Virus record (IMG/VR): IMGVR_UViG_3300025120_000004 | Location: 1-61,012 of that record | DNA length: 61,012 bases | Strand: one strand, 5' to 3' | Source: a virus | In this document: positions 16,152-22,199 of the stretch, one piece after another | How positions within the stretch are numbered: position 1 is the stretch's first letter | Layout: each line of letters starts with the position of its first letter | Made by a program: the position numbers and the translations under genes | The notes under the pieces: generated by a model | What the model was told of the DNA's origin: nothing | What the model saw: only the letters and a program-made list of their open reading frames with translations | Database searches by the model: none

Positions 16152-16403
16152 TTAAATAGTATAAATTATATTATAGTTATCCTTACCAGGAATGTCTTCG
16201 TACAAGGCTGCGCCTCCATCGTTACCTTCGTCGTCACTCTGTAATATTATGTAACTCTCATCAGTAAACATAATAATGAGTGGTCTTTTGTACCAACCAA
16301 ACTGATCGGCTTCTTCTCTTGTCATATACCTACAAGAGTCTATCTTCTTTCCTTTTAATAGCTTGTCAAACTCTGCTGAATGTGTTTCGTCTTTTGTTCT
16401 CAT
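16152..16403 (-). CDS. Small protein with conserved-looking YMTREEADQFGWYKRP segment
   Basis: An 83-residue protein. The segments CRYMTREEADQFGWYKRP and SDDEGNDGGA resemble a short uncharacterised protein that I have seen in many marine phages. No enzyme motif is visible. It lies 3 bp upstream of the amidoligase gene and is probably on the same message. Confidence 0.65.
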   Translation of the reverse strand: MRTKDETHSAEFDKLLKGKKIDSCRYMTREEADQFGWYKRPLIIMFTDESYIILQSDDEGNDGGAALYEDIPGKDNYNIIYTI

Positions 16404-16406
16404 AAT

Positions 16407-16727
16407 TTAATTGTTATGTTTTTTAATAAATTCTACTACTGCTTTGTAGGTAGCTTCAAGTCTTGAGCTTGCTGTCACATCAATAAAAATATAATAGTTC
16501 TCTATATCTTCTACAAAGGCACGATTATATTCTATTTTAAATAAAGTGTTCTCATCTGATACTTCATCTATTTTCTCAACCACAGGCATCAGCCAGTCCC
16601 AAGAGGTGTGGTAGCACACTCCTTTGTTACCTGTTTTAATGTAATCATATCCATTTTCTTTTGAATACACTCCCATAAATTCTGCTATAATTATATTGTC
16701 ATTAATAATTAAATTATTTGCTCCCAT
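16407..16727 (-). CDS. Hypothetical protein near the amidoligase cluster
   Basis: A 106-residue protein with an MGANN start like the nearby MGATN gene, alternating beta-type segments and a C-terminal helix (SRLEATYKAVVEFIKKH). No family was recognised. It is 3 bp upstream of the preceding small gene and part of the same operon. Confidence 0.6.
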   Translation of the reverse strand: MGANNLIINDNIIIAEFMGVYSKENGYDYIKTGNKGVCYHTSWDWLMPVVEKIDEVSDENTLFKIEYNRAFVEDIENYYIFIDVTASSRLEATYKAVVEFIKKHNN

Positions 16728-16737
16728 AATTATTTAT

Positions 16738-16995
16738 TTATTTAAAGTTTAGGTGTTCTTTGTCTATTACGTAGATGTACTCACTCCAATCTAACACTAT
16801 CCCCTCTTTGCTGATAGACTTGCATAGGTAATACTTAGGTTCTTTAAGTCTTATATTTTTACGTTCTCCTGAATCTGTGTCTTGTGAGGTAAACAATGCT
16901 CCCTTCACTTTAATAACAAACACTGTGTCTCCCTCTTCTATGTGTCCGAACTTACTGTCGTTTATAGTTGCTTCTAATAAAAATCTGTGTTTCAT
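16738..16995 (-). CDS. Small beta-rich hypothetical protein
   Basis: An 85-residue protein with strands FLLEATIN, GDTVFVIKVKG and YYLCKSI, which would suit a small SH3-like or beta-barrel fold. Function unknown. It is co-transcribed with the neighbouring leftward genes by spacing. Confidence 0.55.
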   Translation of the reverse strand: MKHRFLLEATINDSKFGHIEEGDTVFVIKVKGALFTSQDTDSGERKNIRLKEPKYYLCKSISKEGIVLDWSEYIYVIDKEHLNFK

Positions 16996-17004
16996 AATTA
17001 GTTT

Positions 17005-17280
17005 TTAATATTTTGACAGAATCTCTCTGTCGGTTTCTAATTGTTTTTTGCTCAATACGTTCATCATTGGTGACGTAGTTACTTGACCTAAGTTTTCCGT
17101 AAAAAAAGTATCGTGGTCAAAAAACTGATTTTCATTTGTTTCGTCAATACATCTTATTGATGTGACATTGCGTGAAAGAAAGTCATCTCTTTCGATTACA
17201 TCAAGTACCTTTCTGATGTCATCTGTATTTTGTATTCCATGCTGCACCGGTATCATAACATCTAATATAAATCTTGCCAT
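17005..17280 (-). CDS. Hypothetical protein
   Basis: A 91-residue alpha/beta protein (MARFILDVMIPVQ, then a helix DIRKVLDVIERDDF). No recognised domain. It begins 3 bp after the stop of the 58-residue gene upstream. Confidence 0.55.
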   Translation of the reverse strand: MARFILDVMIPVQHGIQNTDDIRKVLDVIERDDFLSRNVTSIRCIDETNENQFFDHDTFFTENLGQVTTSPMMNVLSKKQLETDREILSKY

Positions 17281-17283
17281 TTT

Positions 17284-17460
17284 CTAGTTTTTAATTGCCC
17301 AAGATGCTCCTGCACCTAAGTCGGTTAATACTCTCTTTGTTCGAGTCCACCAAGTACACTGGTCCTCTCTGTCTTTGTACTCTTGCTCTGTGTATACGTG
17401 AACCTTTCCGTTCTCTGTTATACAATGTAATCCGTTTACTACTACGTGTTTGCGTTCCAT
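17284..17460 (-). CDS. 58-residue basic protein with Cys-Thr-Trp-Trp motif
   Basis: ATG at 17460, TAG at 17284. The product begins MERKHVVVNGLHC and contains DQCTWWTRTKRVLTDLGAGASW. It fits exactly between neighbours, and the opposite-strand frame over the same bases looks like a shadow. Two Trp and a basic helix suggest a small nucleic-acid or partner-binding protein, but no family was recognised. Confidence 0.55.
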   Translation of the reverse strand: MERKHVVVNGLHCITENGKVHVYTEQEYKDREDQCTWWTRTKRVLTDLGAGASWAIKN

Positions 17461-17499
17461 ATCTTATGGGTTTAAATTAATAATATTCTTATGAAAATT

Positions 17500-17529
17500 A
17501 TGAGTGTGAACACCACTCCCTAAAGCTCT
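17500..17529. repeat. 30-bp repeat, copy B, spanning a gene's stop codon
   Basis: The second copy of the element at 13133-13162, 27 of 30 identical. The differences fall in the four central bases. As in copy A, the minus strand supplies the final Glu-Leu-stop codons of a gene (here 17520-17741) and the conserved part continues into the 3' flank. Confidence 0.7.
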
Positions 17530-17741
17530 TGTAAACAATTTAATTCGTTCATCTCTCGCTTTATTGCGTTCTCTAATCTTCTTCTCTTGTAGATTTCTTT
17601 TGCTTCAGTCCAGGTGCATTGGATCTCGTGCATTATGTCTGTGATAACTTCTCCAAACATTTTCTCTTTTCTCTTTTCTCTTGCAGAGATTAACGCACCA
17701 AGCTCTCCCACTTTTATGCGTATTCTTTTACGTTTTCCCAT
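17520..17741 (-). CDS. Small basic helical protein
   Basis: A 73-residue protein with a strongly basic N-terminus (MGKRKRIRIKVGELGAL) and further Lys/Arg-rich helices, possibly binding nucleic acid. It ends in the 30-bp repeat. No family was recognised. Confidence 0.55.
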   Translation of the reverse strand: MGKRKRIRIKVGELGALISAREKRKEKMFGEVITDIMHEIQCTWTEAKEIYKRRRLENAIKREMNELNCLQEL

Positions 17742-17745
17742 TTGT

Positions 17746-17847
17746 TTACTTTTTAATAAATTCTTTTACTATTGTTACTATACAAAATAATAGTAATAAC
17801 ACTATCATTCCTGTGATAGTGTAGTCTGTAAATTGTGTTATTGACAT
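17746..17847 (-). CDS. 33-residue single-pass membrane protein
   Basis: ATG at 17847, TAA at 17746. The product is almost entirely one hydrophobic helix (GMIVLLLLFCIVTIV) flanked by a polar N-terminus and a KEFIKK end, so it should insert in the membrane with a basic tail inside. Tiny membrane proteins of early phage operons can modulate host membranes, but the function here is unknown. Confidence 0.5.
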   Translation of the reverse strand: MSITQFTDYTITGMIVLLLLFCIVTIVKEFIKK

Positions 17848-17854
17848 CTTTTGT

Positions 17855-17989
17855 TTATTTGTTTTTATTTGATTTTTTTCTTATTCTGTCGTAATGTGCT
17901 TGTAGTTCAGCCGTTGATTTGTAAGTTGCTGTTCTCTTTAGTGCAATTCCGAATTCTGAATTCCAATTTAATTTGTCTGTTGCTTCCAT
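17855..17989 (-). CDS. 44-residue basic helical protein
   Basis: ATG at 17989, TAA at 17855. The product has a helical STAELQAHYDRIRKK region and a Lys/Asn tail. It is the first leftward gene after the gene-free structured region (18020-18736). Function unknown. Confidence 0.5.
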   Translation of the reverse strand: MEATDKLNWNSEFGIALKRTATYKSTAELQAHYDRIRKKSNKNK

Positions 17990-18020
17990 AAGCTTTAATT
18001 TAATTTGATTAATAATTCGT

Positions 18021-18052
18021 AAAGGAGGAGGGATTCGAACCCTCTCTCCTCT
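18021..18052 (-). ncRNA. tRNA T-arm/acceptor-like minihelix hairpin
   Basis: On the minus strand, AGAGGAG, one unpaired A, GAGGG, the seven-base loop TTCGAAT, CCCTC and CTCCTTT fold into a 5-bp T-stem stacked on a 7-bp acceptor-like stem (one G-T wobble). The loop matches a tRNA T-loop. No D-arm or anticodon arm can be placed, so it is not an ordinary tRNA. A second compound hairpin lies just upstream on the same strand (GGTTT/AAACC and TATCT/AGATA, 18058-18095). It could be a tRNA remnant, an attachment-site-like tRNA 3' end, or a tRNA-like structure ending a longer RNA. Confidence 0.5.
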
Positions 18053-18180
18053 CTTCTGGTTTTTATCTTTTCAGTCATTCTCAGATAGTCAAACCATACC
18101 CATAGACTTTCTAACCTTGTGCATTTGTTTCTTCCCATTTTCTGCTTTCTCGTTAGATACATTTTCTTTTTTAGCATACA

Positions 18181-18736
18181 TCTGCAAACTATACGATATA
18201 AAACAGGATTTAAAAATGTGCAAATTCCCTCGTATATTTGTTCGCAAATGTGCGTAGCTTGTCCCTTAAGACCGAAATCTCTACGCTAATAAGCCCACTA
18301 TTGGTATTATATAAAATAATAGTACCAACTTGTCAAGGAGCAAACGTATTGTCAGTACGCACCTCGCCTATTGAGTTTTTATTTTAAGTGGTTTAGAATT
18401 GAAATATTATAAGATAATACGTGTTTATCTTTGCCCTACAATTATACTATGTTTGTTCGTTCGCTTCTGATGTCGTAGCAATTTGCGTACGCAGTGGATC
18501 GGCTGTAATATAATACAGCACGTTATACCTTTGAAGGGGTTTCAATATTTCAAAATGTCAAGGAACAAAACCTATTGGAATTAAAATGAGACATTGCTAC
18601 AAATTAATTTTTATCCGTTGCGCCATACGGTCGCCATTATAGGTATTGAAATTTTAGTTTAAAGCCTTTGCACCAACGTCAAGGTATTTCAATAAGCAAA
18701 GGAAAGCAGTTTTAAAACGTGCTTAGGTTTACGCAA
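18181..18736. ncRNA. Gene-free region with dense secondary structure; candidate large non-coding RNA
   Basis: No convincing gene was found here in either direction. Inverted pairs include GCGTAG/CTACGC (18252, 18281), GTGCGTA/TACGCAC (18250, 18356), TTGGTA/TACCAA (18301, 18323) and GCTGTA/TACAGC (18502, 18514). A GTCAAGG core recurs at 18332, 18557 and 18678. Around the third core, TATTGAAAT (18644) pairs with ATTTCAATA (18686), and CCTTTGC (18665) pairs with GCAAAGG (18696). These pairs interleave as an H-type pseudoknot. A weaker version surrounds the second core (18530-18580). TAnnTTTG matches occur at 18233, 18426 and 18526 (plus) and TACGTTTG at 18348-18341 (minus), so the transcribed strand is undecided. 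Confidence 0.5.
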
Positions 18737-19159
18737 TTATTTTGCGCTTTCAACTTTTGCAAGTCTACCAACTGTTTGCAACAATAACCAATAGCTAAAT
18801 TTTATTTTAGGTTCACCCTTTATAAACTTTGCGCCTTTGCTTTTATCGGTATTCGCATTCTTAAATAATTCCCTTTCACTCGCAAGACTTACTATGTTTC
18901 GAATATTAGTTACTTTGCCAAAAGTGACATTTGTACCTTTGTTCGTATTATAATGGTTTATATATTCGTTTAAACCACTTTCGCCTTTGCCCTTTGCATA
19001 GCGTACTAAACCACTCATTGAAAACGTCTCTTCTTTCCATTGGTTATTCAATGCGCTTTTTAAAATTACGGACTTACTTTTTTTAGCTACTTTTTTAATA
19101 GCAACTTTTTTGCTTGTTACAACTTTTTTCACTGAATTTGTTTTAACTGAATTTTTCAT
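18737..19159 (-). CDS. Lys-rich basic protein at the head of the leftward block
   Basis: The preferred start is ATG at 19159, giving 140 residues. An upstream in-frame ATG at 19213 would overlap the promoter. The first 35 residues are a Lys/Val/Ser repeat-like basic tail (KKVAIKKVAKKSKS), followed by a compact domain (WKEETFSMSGLVRYAKGKGESG...). The tail recalls histone-H1-like or nucleoid proteins, suggesting DNA binding, but the family is unknown. It is the first leftward gene from the divergent control region and has a strong promoter, so it is probably early and well expressed. Confidence 0.65.
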   Translation of the reverse strand: MKNSVKTNSVKKVVTSKKVAIKKVAKKSKSVILKSALNNQWKEETFSMSGLVRYAKGKGESGLNEYINHYNTNKGTNVTFGKVTNIRNIVSLASERELFKNANTDKSKGAKFIKGEPKIKFSYWLLLQTVGRLAKVESAK

Positions 19160-19198
19160 TTTATATTTATTTAAATTAATGTTTGGGTTATCCCATTG

Positions 19199-19231
19199 CA
19201 AATATACAAACAAATAATTATATAAAACAAA
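19199..19231 (-). promoter_or_regulatory. Strong leftward Bacteroidetes-type promoter
   Basis: On the minus strand TTTG (19231-19228), 21 bases, then TATATTTG (19206-19199): both consensus boxes at accepted spacing. The start codon at 19159 is 39 bases downstream. This is the best-formed promoter seen in the leftward direction. Confidence 0.75.
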
Positions 19232-19499
19232 TAAATTATAAAAAATAAATAAATAAAATCATTGATCTTTTAAACGAGGTTTTAAAATTGAATAGTTAAA
19301 ATGTTGATTTTCAATAAGTTATGTAAAATTATTGAATACTGGATTTTGCAAAAAAAAATTTAAAATTATTTTTGTCTATTGTAAAAATTGAATAAAAAAC
19401 GATAAATAAATATATCTTTTTAGTATTAAAAAAGTTAAGTATTTGATAAAATTAAGGTGGTTATTACCTCTTATTTATGTTTACGTAAAACAAAAATAT
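19214..19499. other. AT-rich divergent intergenic region
   Basis: No gene is visible. The sequence is very A/T-rich with three loose copies of an AAAATT(ATT)GAATA motif (near 19285, 19327 and 19365) and poly-A/T runs. It separates the leftward and rightward transcription blocks and leads into the G-rich repeats at 19500. Confidence 0.6.
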
Positions 19500-19559
19500 A
19501 AGGGTGTAAGGGTGCAAGGTGTTAAGGGTGTAAGGGTGCAAGGTGCAAGGGTGCAAGGT
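19500..19559. repeat. G-rich tandem direct repeats (iteron-like) in divergent region
   Basis: A 22-bp unit built from AAGGGTG, TAAGGGTG and CAAGGTG steps occurs at 19500-19521 and 19524-19545, with a shortened third copy at 19547-19559. All guanine runs are on the plus strand (five GGG, several GG), so it could form a G-quadruplex. A downstream CACACCCCCCC (19601-19611) can pair with the GGGTGT steps. The position between divergent blocks suits an origin or control element. Confidence 0.75.
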
Positions 19560-19699
19560 AAAAAGCTAAAAAAATTACAGGTAAAAAAATGAAAATAAAA
19601 CACACCCCCCCTATCAAAAACAAAACGACTTCCTATATGATGATCAGTGCGTATATTATATTATTACCCAGAGCCTCTATATAAGTAATATTAATTTTG
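19560..19699. other. Gene-free spacer before first rightward gene
   Basis: It holds poly-A tracts and a run of seven C (19605-19611) complementary to the upstream G-rich repeats. Otherwise nothing was recognised. Confidence 0.6.
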
Positions 19700-19707
19700 T
19701 ATCTTTG
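19700..19707 (+). promoter_or_regulatory. Rightward -7 element TATCTTTG
   Basis: A consensus -7 box sits 8 bases before the 46-residue gene at 19716. No clear TTTG box is visible at the expected upstream distance, and the leader would be very short. Confidence 0.5.
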
Positions 19708-19715
19708 TTTTCTAA

Positions 19716-19856
19716 ATGCTAGAGATAGAAATACATAATCGAATACCTATAGGATTTGCGATTGGTTGGAGTTGGTTTGGCATTGAGGAGAATTATGATT
19801 TCAATGAGGTTATAATTTATTTAGTTATAATAAGTATACATTTTAAATGGAAATAA
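19716..19856 (+). CDS. 46-residue hydrophobic-tailed small protein
   Basis: ATG at 19716 to TAA at 19854-19856. The product reads MLEIEIHNRIPIGFAIGWSW, an acidic middle, then a hydrophobic VIIYLVIISIHFKW end that could be a beta hairpin or membrane segment. Similar short proteins are, to my knowledge, common in flavobacterial phages and hosts, without assigned function. It is the first rightward gene and abuts the next. Confidence 0.55.
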   Translation: MLEIEIHNRIPIGFAIGWSWFGIEENYDFNEVIIYLVIISIHFKWK

Positions 19857-19857
19857 T

Positions 19858-20064
19858 ATGATGAGCAAAAGACCTATTATGAAAGAGTATTTACAAGAAC
19901 GAAACAAGCATGAGCTTGCTGGAGGATTTGATTATTACTCGACAGGAATTAAAAAATTAGCTAGCTTTAAAAAAGCTAAAGATCGTGCTAAGCAGATTAG
20001 TATGATAGCAGAAGGAATTGAATTGGCTGAAGCTAAAAAGAATTTTTTTAGTATTTATAAATAA
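19858..20064 (+). CDS. Small basic helical protein
   Basis: A 68-residue (or 67, using the second Met) basic, helical protein (KKLASFKKAKDRAKQISMIAEGIEL). It starts one base after the previous stop and is followed by a terminator. Possible nucleic-acid binding. Family unknown. Confidence 0.55.
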   Translation: MMSKRPIMKEYLQERNKHELAGGFDYYSTGIKKLASFKKAKDRAKQISMIAEGIELAEAKKNFFSIYK

Positions 20065-20101
20065 CTTTCTTCCCAATAATTAGATTGTGTTTCTCAGAAA
20101 G

Positions 20102-20131
20102 AGGGGTTAAACTTATGTTTGCCCCTTTTTT
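20102..20131 (+). terminator. Rho-independent terminator
   Basis: AGGGG (20102-20106) pairs with CCCCT (20122-20126), extended inside by AAAC/GTTT, and is followed by TTTTT. It closes the short rightward unit 19716-20064 and abuts the first TATGTCG repeat. Confidence 0.7.
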
Positions 20132-20234
20132 ATGTCGGTTTATGTCGAGGGTATGTCGGTTTTATGTCGATTTTTTTTTACCTAAACTATTGATTTTATT
20201 ATACTTTACTTTATTTATGTCGATTATGTCGGTT
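20131..20234. repeat. Six TATGTCG direct repeats, four helically phased
   Basis: TATGTCG starts at 20131, 20141, 20152 and 20163 (spacing 10, 11, 11: one DNA turn each), then at 20216 and 20225. Most are followed by GTT, ATT or a similar end. Phased copies on one face of the helix are typical of iterons or cooperative operator sites. Related copies lie at 8400 and 8489 beside the primase gene, and one inverted copy at 20308-20314. Confidence 0.75.
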
Positions 20235-20275
20235 TTTATTCTAATTATATAGAAAATAAAAAAAGATATAGTAGT

Positions 20276-20314
20276 AATTATATATATATATATATATAGA
20301 AATAAAATCGACAT
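20276..20314. promoter_or_regulatory. AT tract plus 26-bp block shared with the primase leader
   Basis: A (TA)n run (20281-20298) is followed by GAAATAAAATCGACAT. Bases 20289-20314 match 8425-8400 (minus strand) at 25 of 26 positions. Directly next comes GACATTTTGTC (20310-20320), a small dyad overlapping the -33 box of the groEL promoter. Together with the upstream TATGTCG repeats this could be a duplex-unwinding element of an origin, or an operator controlling groEL. Confidence 0.6.
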
Positions 20315-20344
20315 TTTGTCATTGGCATTATTTTTGTATCTTTG
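20315..20344 (+). promoter_or_regulatory. groEL promoter
   Basis: TTTG (20315-20318), 18 bases, then TATCTTTG (20337-20344), close to the Bacteroidetes consensus. The groEL ATG is 24 bases downstream. The -33 box lies inside a GACA/TGTC dyad, so a TGTCG-binding protein would occlude it. Confidence 0.7.
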
Positions 20345-20368
20345 CCTTAAATCTAATTAAACTTAAAT

Positions 20369-21940
20369 ATGAATCCAAAAGAATTATCCTTCGACCAAGA
20401 AGGGAGAGACAAATTATTAAACGGTATAACTACAATTTCAAAAGCCGTTAAAAGTACATTAGGCCCACTAGGTAAGACTGTACTAATCGAATCACAGAAT
20501 CATACACATGGAATAACGGTAACTAAAGATGGAGTTACGGTTGCTAAGTCTATAGATTTAGAAGATGCGGTAGAGAATTTAGCTATACGTATGATGAAGG
20601 AGGCTGCTGAGAGGACTGCTACTTCTGCAGGTGACGGCACTACTACTGCGATTGTTTTAACGGAGGCTATTGTAAAGGAGGGTATGCGTGTTATAGAAAA
20701 AAATCCTGATATCAATACCACTGAATTAATACGAGACATAAATAGTATTACTGATGAATTAATAAAGTCATTAGGTAAGTCTTCTAAAAAGGTAACTGGG
20801 AAAACTTTGCGTGATGTAGCTACGATATCTGCTAACAACGATTCTGTTTTGGGTAAAATGATTGCTAGTGCTTACAAGGAATTGGGTAGAGATGGGGTTC
20901 TTACTGTAGAGAACAGTAAAACTGACGAGACTTATTATGAGGTAACAAAAGGAATTAAGATTGACAGAGGATACAGTTCTAAGTTATTTATCAATAATCA
21001 CAGAAACGATGAATGTATATTAGATGATGTTTATGTCCTGATGACTGATATGGAGATTACTAATATTCTTCAGATTGAAAATATATTAAAACCAATTATT
21101 AATCAGAATAAGAAATTACTGATTATCGGTAACTGCGCACAGAATGTAACTAATACATTAGCTGCCAATGTAGTTCAGAATAATTTAAAGCTTTGTAATA
21201 TTATACCACCATCGTTTGGATACAAGACTAATGAGCTTATGAGTGATATTGCTCTGGCAATAGGTGCGAAATATTTCAGTGAATCACAGGGAGATAACAT
21301 AGGTATGTTGACAATGAGTGATTTAGGTCATGCAGATAAGATTATAGTAGGAAAAGATAGTACTGTTATTATAAATGATGAGGAAAGTAGTAAGGATGCT
21401 AAGATTAGAATAGATGAATTGAAGGTTCAGAAGGATAATAACAAGGATAAGAAGGAAAGGGACTTTATTACTGAGCGTATTGCCCTGTTATCAGGTGCTG
21501 TAGGTGTAATATATGTAGGAGGAAACTCGGATGTAGAGCAAAAAGAGAAGTATGATAGGGTAGAAGATGCTGTTTGTGCAGTAAGATCGGCTATTGAAGA
21601 GGGGATTTTACCAGGCGGAGGCTTGGCTCTGGTAAGATGTGCAGAGAATTTAAGGGATGGACACGCTAATGACGTGTTATATTTAGGATTATTAGCTCCA
21701 TTTGAGCAAATATTAGTAAATGCAGGTGAAGATATAGCAAATGTAAGAGATAAAACGTGTAGTTGCTCTAAAGTTCCATATAATTACGGATATGATGTAA
21801 AAAACAAAGTATTTGGAGATATGTATAAGATGGGAGTTATAGATCCTGCAAAAGTTACAAAGAATGCACTAAAAAATGCAGTAAGTGTAGCGACAACAAT
21901 ACTAAGTACTAATGCAATAGTAACAATGAAAAGAAAATAA
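20369..21940 (+). CDS. groEL: Phage chaperonin GroEL (Cpn60)
   Basis: A 523-residue chaperonin, near the usual 540. The ATP site GDGTTT is at 88-93, STLGPLGKTV at 29-38 matches the N-terminal nucleotide contact, and the Asp of DRVEDA (residue 400) corresponds to catalytic Asp398 of E. coli GroEL. GGGLALVR follows at 417-424. Equatorial, intermediate and apical domains are all present. The flexible Gly-Gly-Met tail is absent: the protein ends AIVTMKRK. It probably folds phage proteins such as the capsid or the very large virion proteins. It is followed after one base by groES and has its own promoter. Phages encoding both chaperonin partners are uncommon. Confidence 0.95.
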   Translation: MNPKELSFDQEGRDKLLNGITTISKAVKSTLGPLGKTVLIESQNHTHGITVTKDGVTVAKSIDLEDAVENLAIRMMKEAAERTATSAGDGTTTAIVLTEAIVKEGMRVIEKNPDINTTELIRDINSITDELIKSLGKSSKKVTGKTLRDVATISANNDSVLGKMIASAYKELGRDGVLTVENSKTDETYYEVTKGIKIDRGYSSKLFINNHRNDECILDDVYVLMTDMEITNILQIENILKPIINQNKKLLIIGNCAQNVTNTLAANVVQNNLKLCNIIPPSFGYKTNELMSDIALAIGAKYFSESQGDNIGMLTMSDLGHADKIIVGKDSTVIINDEESSKDAKIRIDELKVQKDNNKDKKERDFITERIALLSGAVGVIYVGGNSDVEQKEKYDRVEDAVCAVRSAIEEGILPGGGLALVRCAENLRDGHANDVLYLGLLAPFEQILVNAGEDIANVRDKTCSCSKVPYNYGYDVKNKVFGDMYKMGVIDPAKVTKNALKNAVSVATTILSTNAIVTMKRK

Positions 21941-21941
21941 T

Positions 21942-22199
21942 ATGAAAGCAGTAGGAAAATACATTGTAATTACAGAAATTAAAGAACAACAAAAAACACA
22001 GTCAGGAATATTATTGACTTCAGATGATACAAACTTGCAAAGATACAAAAAAGGATTAATAGTTATTCCAGGCACTGATGTGTCCGTTGTATCAAAAGGT
22101 GACGCTATTTATTACGATAAAAACGCAGGTCATAAAATGATGTTAGAAGAAGAGGTGGTTACAATTATATCTGAAAGAGATATTGTAGTGGTACTATAG
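21942..22199 (+). CDS. groES: Phage co-chaperonin GroES (Cpn10)
   Basis: An 85-residue GroES, shorter than the usual 97. The mobile loop spans about 14-30, and SGILL (21-25) takes the place of the GroEL-binding Gly-Ile-Val-Leu tripeptide region. GD with YYDKNAGHK at 53-65 and a final SERDIVVVL strand match the fold. It forms the lid for the adjacent GroEL. Both are probably one operon because only one base separates them. Its stop overlaps the stop of the opposing winged-helix gene by 6 bp. Confidence 0.9.
   Translation: MKAVGKYIVITEIKEQQKTQSGILLTSDDTNLQRYKKGLIVIPGTDVSVVSKGDAIYYDKNAGHKMMLEEEVVTIISERDIVVVL

Noticed and set aside
17295-17480. A plus-strand 61-codon frame
   Set aside because: It is antisense to the 58-residue leftward gene, which fits its neighbours exactly.
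18021-18052. An ordinary tRNA gene
   Set aside because: Only the T-arm and an acceptor-like stem can be drawn. The strand that pairs the acceptor lies directly before the T-stem, leaving no room for D and anticodon arms.
18021-18052. A proven phage attachment site
   Set aside because: A tRNA 3' end is a usual attachment core, but no integrase was recognised, so I keep it only as an alternative.
17995-18177. A 60-codon minus-strand open frame over the T-arm hairpin
   Set aside because: It reads through the tRNA-like hairpin and the compound stem, has an atypical composition and no neighbour coupling. The structure explains the bases better.
19500-19559. A CRISPR array
   Set aside because: Units are contiguous and nearly identical throughout, without unique spacers or cas genes.
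20500-20838. A minus-strand frame inside groEL
   Set aside because: It is antisense to the conserved ATP-binding region of GroEL. It has no promoter or neighbour support.
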